A stretch of 64,000 nucleotides of DNA from Aurantiochytrium sp. KH105. Lineage: Eukaryota > Sar > Bigyra > Thraustochytrida > Thraustochytriidae. The stretch is from contig BGKB01000046.1 in assembly GCA_003116975.1 (NCBI GenBank), forward strand, positions 433,538-497,537. Direction: 5' to 3'. Position numbers and translations under genes: made by a program. Position 1 is the first letter of the stretch, and each line of letters starts with the position of its first letter. Below the pieces are notes generated by a model. It had not been told where the DNA came from. It saw only the letters and a program-made list of their open reading frames with translations, and made no database searches. Below, one piece after another: positions 1 through 9,413 of the stretch.

Positions 1-888
1 ACGGCTTCTATCGATCCTTCAGGTACTCCGTTGCGTCGCGTTTCCTGCGCTCTCGGCCAGGTTGCGATGGTTAGGTTGATGGTTAGATCACAGGCTCCAC
101 GATGATGCCGTCTTCGCTGCTCGTGCTGAGCGTGGTGCTTGCTGCGCCGGCGGGCTAGCCCCCTAGGCCACTCGGCCTAGTTCACCAGCGCAAGCAACCT
201 GCTTGTACGCAGCCGCGGGCTTGCGTACGCGCCCTGAATAGCCTGCAAATTTATCGTCGGGCAGGGCAACACGCAAAGCGACTTTGCCATCCTCGAAAAA
301 AGGTAAACTACCTGTCGCACAACCTTGGGCCGATTTCGTGTGGCACCTAGGGCAAGACTGAGCAACCAGACACAGTGTCATCTCCAAACGCGAAGACGTG
401 GAAGGGCAAGAGACTCTAGAAACGGGCAAAATCAGGGTACTTAATGTCACCCTTAATCCACAATACAACATTCTTTTTTAGATGCACCACCTTCCAAAGG
501 TTCTAAAGTGGATTATAATCCACTTTACAAATCATCGGGATATAGCCTCCAAATGTCTCGATTAACGTAATGTGAAGAAGGAGAGGAATACGCAGCTGGT
601 TGCTGGCAAGTGAGGAAGCTTGTCTGTCTTCTCTACTCGAGACCTTGGACCATTACTGTTTTACTACAATTTCCCAAGATTGCGCCGAGTCTTTTCTTCT
701 GCGCCCATGCCGAGCATCTCTACAGCAAGTCAATCACCAGCCAGCCAGCCATGGCAGCCAAGCCACCGAGGCCTTCGTTCTTGGCGTCTGTCTATTCATT
801 GGTCACTATCACAACAAAGTTGAACCCTCGCGCGTGAGTTTGCCTCTATCCCATAGACTAGGCGCTCGCTTTGCGCGGTGGAAGGGCC
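1..888. other. Intergenic region upstream of the MOG1-like gene
   Basis: No convincing gene is visible. The open frames here are short, start at non-ATG codons or lack recognisable protein character. One very short frame (102-158) encodes a hydrophobic 18-residue peptide and could equally be the tail of something outside the window. A perfect 24-bp palindrome lies at 504-527 and is listed separately. The 3' part presumably holds the promoter and 5' UTR of the MOG1-like gene. Confidence 0.5.
504..527. repeat. Perfect 24-bp AT-rich palindrome
   Basis: The arm TAAAGTGGATTA is followed immediately by its exact reverse complement TAATCCACTTTA, with no spacer. The next base on each side breaks the symmetry. 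It lies about 360 bp upstream of the MOG1-like start codon. It may be a dimeric protein binding site or a remnant of a mobile-element end. No direct repeats flanking it were seen. Confidence 0.85.
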
Positions 889-1569
889 ATGGATGAGGAG
901 GCAGCGGCGGGCGCCGCGCCCACCACCTCGGCAGCGAAAGGGTCCGAGACGCAGAGTAAAGATGGCCTCATCTTCGCGAAGCGCGAGCTCTTCGGTGGGG
1001 CCATCACCGCGTCACTGCCCGCCGCGTTCGCGGACGTGAGCACCGTGCGCGAAGTCCCGGACCACCAGGAGGTCTTTGCGGACCAGAATACAGACAGGTC
1101 GATCATTGTCGAGGTGCTGGAGCTGACTGCGTCAGAAAGCAACGAGACGGCGGGCAAGTACTTCTTCGAGGACCTCGCCGGCGCCAATGGATCCGAGGCA
1201 ACAGTCATTGAGTACTCGGAAGTCGGCGTGCCTGCAACCACGGTTCCATGCTTGGATAAGGTTGCCGATCCTGCAGCAGCTAGCAACGTGGTCATTGGAA
1301 CGCAGGTGGTCGCAAAGTTCAGGGAAAGCGCCCAAAACACCATTCGCGTCTTTCTCTGCAACATTCGGCTCCCCAAGTATACGACGGATATTCTTATTTC
1401 GCTCAACGCGCCAGTCAAGGTCTCGGCTGAGAGTAGCAGCGCCGCTTCCTTGCAGGCCGCTGGGGCTGCTTTGGATGCTGATCCAAGCACACAGAGTGAG
1501 GATCTGCAAATCTTTCGCAAGTTCATTCAAAGTTTTGTCATCGAGAATGTGGCGCTCTTTGGGGGCTGA
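889..1569 (+). CDS. RANGRF: Ran-binding Mog1/RANGRF-like nuclear import factor
   Basis: Mog1-family proteins bind the GTPase Ran, promote guanine-nucleotide release and support nuclear protein import. The 226-residue product has the family's opening motif near residues 33-50 (LFGG, then an Ala/Ile-rich strand and a Leu-Pro leading into the FADVS-like segment and the REVPDHQEVF stretch). A central beta-rich region and a C-terminal amphipathic helix ending in FGG follow. The length is close to that of animal and yeast homologues, with an Ala/Thr-rich N-terminal extension. The first in-frame ATG, at 889, is used because codons further upstream in this frame are non-ATG. It reads as a single exon. 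The assignment rests on visual motif recognition, and the downstream neighbour (reductase on the other strand) is convergent and unrelated. Confidence 0.75.
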   Translation: MDEEAAAGAAPTTSAAKGSETQSKDGLIFAKRELFGGAITASLPAAFADVSTVREVPDHQEVFADQNTDRSIIVEVLELTASESNETAGKYFFEDLAGANGSEATVIEYSEVGVPATTVPCLDKVADPAAASNVVIGTQVVAKFRESAQNTIRVFLCNIRLPKYTTDILISLNAPVKVSAESSSAASLQAAGAALDADPSTQSEDLQIFRKFIQSFVIENVALFGG

Positions 1570-1977
1570 GGCAACCACTACCACCAACACCATCCCAGCG
1601 AAGACACTCTGCGCGGTCTTGTCAATTACAACCTTTCCAGTTTACCCAAACAAGTGATCTTGTTTACGCTTTTCTTGTTCTTTTGTTCTGTTTTAGAATG
1701 GGCAATCTAGGTCCCGTGCAGAAGAGCGTTTTTCTTTTGAGAATAACTCTCGTATGACGAAGATCTCCTCTAAACTGCGTGCAGCTTGAAGCACACCCAA
1801 GAGCACCGAACTCACCCGACGGTAGCTTGGTTGTCAACGCTATTGTCGCGCACGACCCAGTCAGCGTCGTAGTCAACGTCGGGCGTCTGGCAGACCGAAT
1901 TTAAATAACGCTCCGAAGGGGACTTAATTCCTGCGCGATTATGAAACAGTCAGGCAAGCTGCAAAGAATAAGCCCAT
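1570..1977. other. Convergent 3' intergenic spacer
   Basis: About 400 bp between the stops of two convergent genes (MOG1-like on + and the glutathionyl-hydroquinone reductase on -). It is more AT-rich than the coding DNA and contains T-rich stretches around 1640-1690. No open frame with protein character was seen. It presumably holds both 3' UTRs. Confidence 0.6.
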
Positions 1978-3054
1978 TCAACGTGACGAGGAAAACATGG
2001 CGCGGAAACCCGACTTGCTCGCTTTACCGGCCTTGTCACGACCATGCGGCTCAGAGAAGGCCTCGTAGGCGCACTCTGGAAATGGCTTGGAGGACTTGAT
2101 GCGAAAGTAGGAAATGGGAATAATGCCATGCGGGTTGATCGTCGGATGGCTCTTGCGATAATGATTCGAGCAGGCATCGAGCACAACAGTCTCTTTGATG
2201 CCGGGCATTTGATAAATCTCGCGTGTGAACCCCCAAAGATTCGGACACGTGTCTGCAATCCTGCGCGTGCACTTGAAATGCTCAGCGTAGATTTCGTCGT
2301 AGCGAATGCACGTCACGAAAAGACGCAGATCGGCCTCGGTGAAGCGGTCGCCCGTCATGTAGCGCTGGCGAGCGAGAATGGCCTCGGCCTTGTCCAGGGC
2401 GTCCCAGACGTCGCTGACCGCCTCATCGTAGGCCTCTTGCTTGACGGCAAAGCCGCATCGATACACACCATTGTTGAGCTGCGGGTAAACCCAAGCGTTG
2501 ACTTCATCAATGGCCTCGCGCAAGTCTTCCGGATACAAGTCGAGCTCTGCGAACGGGCCCGTATCTTTGTCACGGAGAGAGCCAAATTCGCTGTTGATCA
2601 TGCGCAAAATTTCCGCGCTCTCGTTGCTGACAATGCGCTTTTGCTTCTTGTCGAAAACGATGGGGACCGTGTAACGCGTTTCTACGTCCGGGTCCTGGAG
2701 CTCGTAGATCTCTCGGATGGTCGACGTGCCGAGAAGCGTGTCGGGCCTGCGTTCCGAAAAGACCCAGCCCTTGTGTTCGTCGTCCGGGTCGTCGGGGCGC
2801 GTCCGCTGAAAGACGTCTTCCACAGGGATAATCTCAAAGACGTCGCGGAGACCGAGCAAGTTGATGGCGGCGTAGACGCGCGAAGCCCAGGGGCATGCGT
2901 AGGAAATGTACACGACATAGCGATCCTTTTCCACGGGAAACTCTGTCGATCCGTCGGCCTTGATCCAGTTGCGAAAGACGCTCTCCGCGCGCTTGAAGTC
3001 GCCCTTTTCTCCCGTCGTGACCCAGCCTTCCTTGGCCTTTTTGTCCCCGGGCAT
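1978..3054 (-). CDS. ECM4: Glutathionyl-hydroquinone reductase (Xi-class GST, ECM4/YqjG family)
   Basis: Enzymes of this family use glutathione to reduce S-glutathionyl-hydroquinones, with a catalytic cysteine instead of the usual GST Tyr/Ser. The 358-residue product has the diagnostic CPWA motif with the catalytic cysteine at about residue 54, inside the YISYACPWASR context of Xi-class GSTs. An N-terminal thioredoxin-like domain runs to about residue 150, with a SNESAEI glutathione-binding segment. The all-helical C-terminal domain contains GDRFTEADLRLF and ends with an HPTINPHGIIPI segment typical of the family. The ATG at 3054 gives normal family length, and no signal peptide is seen, so it is probably cytosolic. 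The last about 35 residues (Ser/Lys-rich) extend past the usual end. A long open frame on the opposite strand over the same DNA (2044-3543) is a shadow. Confidence 0.9.
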   Translation of the reverse strand: MPGDKKAKEGWVTTGEKGDFKRAESVFRNWIKADGSTEFPVEKDRYVVYISYACPWASRVYAAINLLGLRDVFEIIPVEDVFQRTRPDDPDDEHKGWVFSERRPDTLLGTSTIREIYELQDPDVETRYTVPIVFDKKQKRIVSNESAEILRMINSEFGSLRDKDTGPFAELDLYPEDLREAIDEVNAWVYPQLNNGVYRCGFAVKQEAYDEAVSDVWDALDKAEAILARQRYMTGDRFTEADLRLFVTCIRYDEIYAEHFKCTRRIADTCPNLWGFTREIYQMPGIKETVVLDACSNHYRKSHPTINPHGIIPISYFRIKSSKPFPECAYEAFSEPHGRDKAGKASKSGFRAMFSSSR

Positions 3055-3703
3055 CTTATCTTCTCCTGCTCTCCCCTCCTCGTCCCCTCTCTCGTCCTGT
3101 CACGTCGCGTCTCGAGAGGCTCTAGCAAAAGGTCTCTGTTCTCAGCCAGTCGCGGAGTCTCAATCGAGTTCTGCCGCGGACTCGAGGCGCACCAGCCGAG
3201 CCGAGACCATCCTGCCCCGGAATCTCGCGACCTCGTTCCGAAGCGGCTGTTCTTCTCCGCCTCAGCTCGGAGAGGCGGTCTCCATGTTTCTGCCTGTCAC
3301 TCTCTCACAAGCTTTGTTATTATAGGCCTACTGTCGTCATCGGCCGGCCACGAGGGGTCTTCGGGCAAACGCCATGGACGCAGTGCAGCCGAAGACTCGC
3401 ACGTTGTCACGAACAGCAAGCAGCGCGCCCTACCCGAGAGCGGTCATCAGATGACCCATAAAGGGCGCCGCGACGTGCCAATGGTCGTCACGAAGACGGT
3501 GATTGTCATGGCGATGACGGGACTCGACTCATTGTGGCGGTAGGGTAAAACCTCCGATTAGCACATCACACCGATTTGCTACAGAATCGGCGCCCGAGAA
3601 ATCGTATAGGAGTTAACTACTACTCACTAAGACCATGTTGTAAATCAATGGTATTTTTTTATAGGCCATAAAATAAGCCTAATAAGCCGGCCAATACATT
3701 TGT
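3055..3703. other. Upstream region of the reductase
   Basis: This spacer holds the promoter side of the minus-strand reductase. The first 250 bp are CT-rich on the plus strand, consistent with a purine-rich leader for the minus-strand gene. The DNA becomes AT-rich near 3600-3700, just before a degenerate coding fragment. No gene is supported. Confidence 0.5.
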
Positions 3704-4375
3704 ATGAGAAAACGTGTATCAATGGATTCCTGGCGGCCGAAGGACATGTACGATCTCGAGCGACTTAAAGGCATCGAGGCTCAAGACAAGTCCCGTGAGG
3801 CTGCAATCAAGGCGAAGAAACAGAAGACGGTCAAACAATTCGTTGAAGAAGCAGGTGTCCGCGCTTTCCTACTCCAATAAGGATTTCTCGTTCGAGTTTG
3901 CGCGAGACGACAAGATTACAAAAACAAAACTCATGGAGGTCCTACAACTCGCAGGGAAACGTGTTTCGATTCAGCGGTCTCGGCCAGAGCTGCTGGAGCT
4001 TGTACGTTCCCTCTCTGCAAGCTCAGAGGAACATGTCTCAGAAGAGGCGAGCTCATCACGCGAACCAAACCCTCCTCAGAACGCTGATGAAGTTCCAGCT
4101 GGAACGTCGGAGAGCGTTCCGGATACAATGGAAGAGGAGGATCTCGTGAAAGCGGCACTTTTTGCAAACGCTGCTCTTTCTGGGTACACAGGCGGCAAGC
4201 TAAACGTTGCCATTTGGTGAGCTCCTTGACCAAGATCAAACAATGGGATAAAAACCTTCCTTGGCAAGCCAAACGTGCACAACTTTTTCGCATGACCGTA
4301 GAGTTCATTCGATCACTCCCTGAGATCGCTAATCCTGGCCTATGTCAGCTGGAATCGTCGCCACAAGCGAAATAG
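3704..4375 (+). pseudogene. Degenerate, frameshifted hypothetical coding region
   Basis: Three protein-like stretches lie in succession but in alternating frames. The first starts at ATG 3704 and reads a charged helical 58-residue segment to a stop at 3878-3880. The second, in the next frame, is open from about 3830 to 4220 and holds a KLMEVLQLAGKRV segment followed by Ser/Glu-rich sequence. The third returns to the first frame from about 4217 to a stop at 4373-4375 and includes a WQAKRAQLFRMTVEFI-type helix. The composition is coding-like, but no single frame spans it and no plausible introns of normal size join the pieces. I do not recognise the family; the middle segment faintly resembles a SAP-like helix pair. 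It is either a decayed gene or mobile-element fragment, or a gene damaged by sequencing errors. It ends about 300 bp before an assembly gap. Confidence 0.35.
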
Positions 4376-4688
4376 ATAGTAACAATGTGTCTCGTAGAGA
4401 AAAGTAACACTAGACCAATTTCGGTAAAAGTAAACAAATATAAAACTAAGTATGTTACTAAAACCAGACTCAGAAGCATTGCGCAAAATCTGCGTGTGGA
4501 AATCATAGGTCGGTGGCTCCGTGGCGAGGAAAAATCTGAAAACTATAATTGATCTCAAGCAACACCAATCGACTGAGTTCGTTCACTGATCAAACTACGA
4601 GCTCTCCATGCTCGTTCGCACGCTCTACACGACTCCTACAACCAAAAGTTGATTTTTGATCGAAAAATGATTTTTCTAACATTGATGT
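4376..4688. other. AT-rich spacer ending at an assembly gap
   Basis: About 310 bp of AT-rich DNA without protein-like frames. It ends at a single ambiguous base (n) at 4689. Because that base marks a join of unknown length, sequence belonging between this spacer and the next gene is probably missing. Confidence 0.5.
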
Positions 4689-4689
4689 N
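4689..4689. other. Single-N assembly gap
   Basis: One n occurs here. Immediately to its right the sequence becomes identical to the interior of the neighbouring paralogue (from 7619), while the left side does not match the paralogue. This is what an assembler leaves when it breaks at a near-identical repeat, so the true distance across the join is unknown. Confidence 0.8.
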
Positions 4690-4690
4690 G

Positions 4691-6388
4691 GTGGCTGGTG
4701 TCATTTTGCACATGGCACTGACTGTTCTCACACCAGTACTCGTGGTGGTCGGGATGCTTGTGCTGTCGCTGGGACTTGCGCTGTACGTCATTTTTCATAG
4801 CTTGGTTCAACTGGCGCATGTTCCGTACCGACTTTCCTACGTCGTGGCGTACGCACGTGCTCGGCACCAACTGCGCGTCAAGGAACCACAGTCCTTTCGC
4901 TCCAAGGTTCGCGGAGCCAAGAGCCTCGCAAATGCTGTGACCAGCGAAGTTGCTCGCGTGGAACCTATTGCCGTATCAATGCATGCCTCGATTCGCGAAG
5001 AAATTGAATCTATGGTGAGTGAGGAAGTAGATGCCATCAATGACGAGCCAGACGTTGCCTTTGACTCGCCGGAAGCTCGTGCCGCACTCATCAGGAGTCG
5101 CAGAGAATTTGCTCGAGCATTTGACAGCAAAATTCTTTCCATGGAGCAAGAGTTGCTTCGCGAGGTCAACATGGAGAGGTTGGGCCGTGTTGAGGGCGAA
5201 GCGACACCAGCCAATCCGCACGATTCCCGCTTCTGGTTCATGTTGACAGCCTTGGTCTTTCCCTGGGAATTCACGCTTTTGCAAGACGATCTCGCTCTCG
5301 TCCGTCGCGAACTGCAGCGCCTCCGGGTCGACTCAGCCGGCGATCGACTCGAGTATCGCCGAGAGCTTGACGAGCAACTCCAGCGACTTCGCTCCATGCC
5401 GCAACCTTATTTGGACTTTGCTACTGAGCTCCGTGAGATTGCTCAAGAGTGGGCGATCGAGCGTCAGCAGCGCCTCGCACGAGAAGAAGAAGAAGAAGAA
5501 GAAGAAGAAGAAGAAGAAGAAGAAGAAGATGAAGATGACTTTCTGGAGGAGGAATTTGATGAAGTCGAAAACGTTGAAAAGAAAGAAGAAGAGTCTTCCA
5601 AAACGCGACGTCGAGCGCCTATGGCACGAAAGAAAAAGGGCAAGGCCAAGGCCGAGGCAGCCGAAGACAAATCGAGCATGCCCGTCCGGTCTGCAGCACC
5701 AGCCAGACCACCGCTGCTGAAAGCCGCAGCACCACCGCCGCCACCAGGAGGCGGTGGTAGACTTGAACAATCAATCCACCGCGAGTGGAGTGAATCGTCG
5801 AAACAGCTCCTCACCACATCCGGATTTCTCGGAGACGACATGCTGGATCGCGAGCCGAGGGCACTACTGCGCAGCTCCTTTGGATATGGCGAGGCGTCTG
5901 ACATGACTGAGCAGGATTTTGCGGGTTTGAGTGCACCGCAAGTCGAAGATGTCTCGGAGATGACCAAGGTGGAACAAAGCGCCAGGTCGAAGGCACTAGA
6001 CACCCTCAAGCAGCTTCTTCGCCAACTCAAGCGACTTGTCCTCTTTGACGCTCTTGGTGATCTCGTCATCTTTGGCACAGCATTTTCACTCGTCGTCTTC
6101 AGCATGGCTTCCAACTATGGACTTCTCCTCTACTCGGGCGCCTCGTACATTGAAATTCCCTGGCTCGAGATCCAGGCGCGCGACTCGTGGCGTGTGATTG
6201 ACTGCTACTCGTTTTCTGTGGACAACATTTCTTTGGATGTGAGCGCGCTTGGCATCATTGAGCTGGTCATTACCGGTTTCGGGCTGCTCATGTCACTCAT
6301 CTTTGGCACGCGATTCCTAATTCTCTTCATCTCCGATCCTGGACTTTTCCTGGCAGGAGCTTCGGAACTTCAAGCAGCGGCCATGTGA
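4691..6388 (+). CDS. Multi-pass membrane protein, paralogue copy 1 (5' part in gap, 3' frameshift)
   Basis: This partial reading frame is a tandem paralogue of the complete gene at 6831-9317. It begins directly at the assembly gap, matching residue 264 onward of copy 2, so the first about 260 residues with four membrane segments are missing from the assembly. What remains has a double membrane hairpin, a soluble helical region, a long Glu run encoded by GAA repeats (about 5487-5530), a Pro/Ala-rich linker and a C-terminal hydrophobic domain with several membrane segments. Near 6360 an extra C relative to copy 2 shifts the frame, so the basic tail of copy 2 is replaced by seven other residues and a stop. 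Function is unknown. It may be a functional shorter variant or a decaying copy. Confidence 0.6.
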   Translation: MAGVILHMALTVLTPVLVVVGMLVLSLGLALYVIFHSLVQLAHVPYRLSYVVAYARARHQLRVKEPQSFRSKVRGAKSLANAVTSEVARVEPIAVSMHASIREEIESMVSEEVDAINDEPDVAFDSPEARAALIRSRREFARAFDSKILSMEQELLREVNMERLGRVEGEATPANPHDSRFWFMLTALVFPWEFTLLQDDLALVRRELQRLRVDSAGDRLEYRRELDEQLQRLRSMPQPYLDFATELREIAQEWAIERQQRLAREEEEEEEEEEEEEEEDEDDFLEEEFDEVENVEKKEEESSKTRRRAPMARKKKGKAKAEAAEDKSSMPVRSAAPARPPLLKAAAPPPPPGGGGRLEQSIHREWSESSKQLLTTSGFLGDDMLDREPRALLRSSFGYGEASDMTEQDFAGLSAPQVEDVSEMTKVEQSARSKALDTLKQLLRQLKRLVLFDALGDLVIFGTAFSLVVFSMASNYGLLLYSGASYIEIPWLEIQARDSWRVIDCYSFSVDNISLDVSALGIIELVITGFGLLMSLIFGTRFLILFISDPGLFLAGASELQAAAM

Positions 6389-6830
6389 TCAACGAAGCCA
6401 CCCGTTCAAGCAGAGGGGTGTGAGCACAGCCTGATCAAAATGATTTCTATTGTTCTGCTACACCGCTATACTCTCTTGTCAAACTTGAACTTGAAAAGCG
6501 CGGCCACTTGTCGATTTTTAGCGCACATTTCGTGAAAGACAATGTCGGCGCGCATTTTGTGAGTTCCTGACAGTGTGTCCCTCTGCGGTGCGCATCATTA
6601 GGCTTAACCATAGGAGTAAGTTACACACCAATGGAGGTACTGTACTACCAAACTCCACGAGCCAGCTTCGCAAACGAAGATGGCCCGCGAGAGCCAAGCG
6701 AAGGATCGATTGTTGATCGGCCATGGCTACCAGAAAAGATCAAACGTAGAATGGAATCGTGATCGCCCCTGTGTTGCAGTGCGCAGTCTCGGCCGCTGAA
6801 GTCCGCGATAACACGAGCGTGGACGCAAGC
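6389..6830. other. Spacer between the tandem membrane-protein genes
   Basis: About 440 bp separate the stop of copy 1 from the ATG of copy 2. No coding frame is supported. It presumably contains the 3' UTR of copy 1 and the promoter and leader of copy 2. Two short upstream ATGs (6723 and 6751) open very short frames that close before the main start. Confidence 0.5.
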
Positions 6831-9317
6831 ATGAGCGACAAGTGGTGCTTCGAGTACGACCCTGCAGACGCGTCGAACTTTGGCGACTGCTGCGACTCTC
6901 TTGGCGTCGTGCCCAAGCCTTGGTGGTGGTACCTGTTGCTCACGCTGCCCGTCGAGCTCGCCCTCGCGTACTTTCGTGAGAAAGAAGGCGGCAGCATTGG
7001 CGAACGCAACACGACAAGGCAGAATGTCGTCTTCTCCATCATCACACTGCTGGCGCTGGCCCCCATCGTGGCTCGACTCGTAGCACCGACCCTTGACGAC
7101 TCGCTCGTGCCCGTGTGCGACGGCGTGTGGAACTGCTATCAGGCCTTTGTCTTTACGTTTACGAACTCCTCCGCCTTGCTGACGTGCTTGACTTTGTGGG
7201 TTCGCATCAAATTCAAGCGCTTCTTCCCGCTACTCTTGCGCGCGACGCGATTCTGGTTCGCGAATCCGATGTTCACTTTCAACTTTAATGTTTTCAGTGT
7301 CGAAGTCTTTGACGTGCTCGACTACGCCCAAGAGAAGGTGGTCAAGATGGAGGCCGCCGTGTTTTCCAGGTTTGACGAGGATGGTGACGAGTCCATGAAT
7401 GACAAGGCACGGGAAGGCACCGAGATGGCGGTGGAGCACTACTTTGCGTTTTTGGTGCTGTGCGGTGGCGGTGCGCTGACACACGTGATCCCGGGCGCGG
7501 CGGCATTTGCCTGGATCTTCGTTCCTCTTGTTCTCATGCTCATGGTGTCGCACGCGCTGCGTGTGGGGCCTCTCCGCAATCGCACAGCGTTGTGGCTTTT
7601 GGTGAATATTCCAATTTCGGTGGCTGGTGTCATTTTGCACATGGCACTGACTGTTCTCACACCAGTACTCGTGGTGGTCGGGATGCTTGTGCTGTCGCTG
7701 GGACTTGCGCTGTACGTCATTTTTCATAGCTTGGTTCAACTGGCGCTTGTTCCGTACCGACTCTACTACGTCGTGGTGTATGCACGTGCTCGGCAGCAGC
7801 TACGTGCCAAGGAGCCAAGGGATTTCTACACGAGGTCTTTTGGGATAATGGATTTGCCCGATACGATCAAAAGTGAAATTGAATCTATCGAACCAGCCGG
7901 AAAGTCAATGCATTCGTCAATTCTTCAGATGCTGGACTTCAAAGTAAATGCTGAGGTGGATGCCATCAATGACGAGCCAGACGTTGCCTTTGACTCGCCG
8001 GAAGCTCGTGCTGCGCTCGTTGAAAGCCGCAGGGAATTTGCCCGGTCATTTGAAGAAAGCTTACTCTCGATGGAGCAGAACATGTTTCGTGAAGTTAATT
8101 TGGAAAGGCTGGGTCGCGTGAGCGGCGAGGCGACTCCAGCCAGCCCGTACGACTCTCGAATATGGTTCATGTTGACAGCCTTGGTCTTTCCCTGGGAATT
8201 CACGCTATTGCAAGACGACCTTGCGCTCGTCCGTCGCCATCTGCGGCGTCTGCGGCTCGACACGGCCGACGATCGACTTGAGTATCGCCAAGAGCTCGGC
8301 GAGCAACTTCAGCAGCTTTTCTCTATGCCGCAACCGTATCTTGATTACGCTGACAAGCTCTACGCGGTTGGTCAAGAATGGAAAATCGAGCGCCAGCAGC
8401 GCCTTACTCCAGAAGAAGAAGAAGATGAAGAAGAAGAAGAAGAAGAAGATGTGGAGGAAGAATATGGCATGGCGCTTGGATTGGCGCAGGAAGAAGTTTC
8501 CGTCCCTCAGCGGGGTGGAGGCTTCTCAAAACGTCAAGAAACGATGGAGCGTAAGAAGAAGGGCAAAGCAAAGACAAAGGAGGAAAAGGAAGCAAGCATA
8601 CCCCTCGCATCTGCCATGCCGCCTCAAGCACCACCAAGCAGAGCAGCATCGTCAGAAGAACCGTTTGGAGGCCTCGGTGGGCTGGAACAAGTAATTCATA
8701 GAAGGTGGGACGAAGAAAGGAGACAAAATCTCTCCGCGAGTGGATTCTTGGACTCCGACATGTTTGATCGAGATTCACGCAGCGCTTCGCGCGCTCAGAG
8801 GCGGGCGAGCAAACGGGAATTAAGAGGTCCTCTTCGTGGTCTCGCGTCTGTATTAAGTCCCGAAAAAGAAGAAGCTAGGTCAAAGGCACTAGACACTCTC
8901 AAGCAGCTTCTTCGCCAACTCAAGCGACTTGTCCTCTTTGACGCTCTTGGTGATCTCGTCATCTTTGGCACAGCATTTTCACTCGTCGTCTTCAGCATGG
9001 CTTCCAACTATGGACTTCTCCTCTACTCGGGCGCCTCGTACATTGAAATTCCCTGGCTCGAGATCCAGGCGCGTGACTCGTGGCGTGTGATTGACTGCTA
9101 CTCGTTTTCTGTGGACAACATTTCTTTGGATGTGAGCGCGCTTGGCATCATTGAGCTGGTCATTACCGGTTTCGGGCTGCTCATGTCACTCATCTTTGGC
9201 ACGCGATTCCTAATTCTCTTCATCTCCGATCCTGGACTTTTCCTGGCAGGAGTTCGGAACTTCAAGCAGCGGCAACGTAGTCTGAGAAAAAGAAAGAGAA
9301 TGCAAGTTTTACGTTAA
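6831..9317 (+). CDS. Multi-pass membrane protein of unknown function, paralogue copy 2
   Basis: The 828-residue product is an integral membrane protein that I do not recognise. Predicted hydrophobic segments lie near residues 31-48, 65-85, 105-128, 202-243 (probably two), 252-315 (two or three), and in a C-terminal cluster about 701-810. A large, probably cytosolic, helical loop with a Glu-rich run (about 527-545) and a Lys/Ala/Pro-rich linker separates the two membrane halves. The C-terminus is strongly basic (RKRKR type). The ATG at 6831 is chosen because the longer frame begins at a non-ATG codon and an earlier ATG is closed by a stop. Copy 1 upstream shares blocks that are nearly identical at DNA level, while the intervening parts are clearly diverged. 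This indicates tandem duplication with later gene conversion. Confidence 0.75.
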   Translation: MSDKWCFEYDPADASNFGDCCDSLGVVPKPWWWYLLLTLPVELALAYFREKEGGSIGERNTTRQNVVFSIITLLALAPIVARLVAPTLDDSLVPVCDGVWNCYQAFVFTFTNSSALLTCLTLWVRIKFKRFFPLLLRATRFWFANPMFTFNFNVFSVEVFDVLDYAQEKVVKMEAAVFSRFDEDGDESMNDKAREGTEMAVEHYFAFLVLCGGGALTHVIPGAAAFAWIFVPLVLMLMVSHALRVGPLRNRTALWLLVNIPISVAGVILHMALTVLTPVLVVVGMLVLSLGLALYVIFHSLVQLALVPYRLYYVVVYARARQQLRAKEPRDFYTRSFGIMDLPDTIKSEIESIEPAGKSMHSSILQMLDFKVNAEVDAINDEPDVAFDSPEARAALVESRREFARSFEESLLSMEQNMFREVNLERLGRVSGEATPASPYDSRIWFMLTALVFPWEFTLLQDDLALVRRHLRRLRLDTADDRLEYRQELGEQLQQLFSMPQPYLDYADKLYAVGQEWKIERQQRLTPEEEEDEEEEEEEDVEEEYGMALGLAQEEVSVPQRGGGFSKRQETMERKKKGKAKTKEEKEASIPLASAMPPQAPPSRAASSEEPFGGLGGLEQVIHRRWDEERRQNLSASGFLDSDMFDRDSRSASRAQRRASKRELRGPLRGLASVLSPEKEEARSKALDTLKQLLRQLKRLVLFDALGDLVIFGTAFSLVVFSMASNYGLLLYSGASYIEIPWLEIQARDSWRVIDCYSFSVDNISLDVSALGIIELVITGFGLLMSLIFGTRFLILFISDPGLFLAGVRNFKQRQRSLRKRKRMQVLR

Positions 9318-9413
9318 TTCAAAGGGTGCTTCGACTGGGGCGGAGAATTGATGGAAAATCGGAAAAAGAAAAGAAGTTTCTGGACGGTTCGGCCTGCACG
9401 ACAAACTACTGCT

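Noticed and set aside
2044-3543. Plus-strand 499-codon frame opposite the reductase
   Set aside because: The minus strand encodes a full-length glutathionyl-hydroquinone reductase with its catalytic motif. The opposite frame has no recognisable features.
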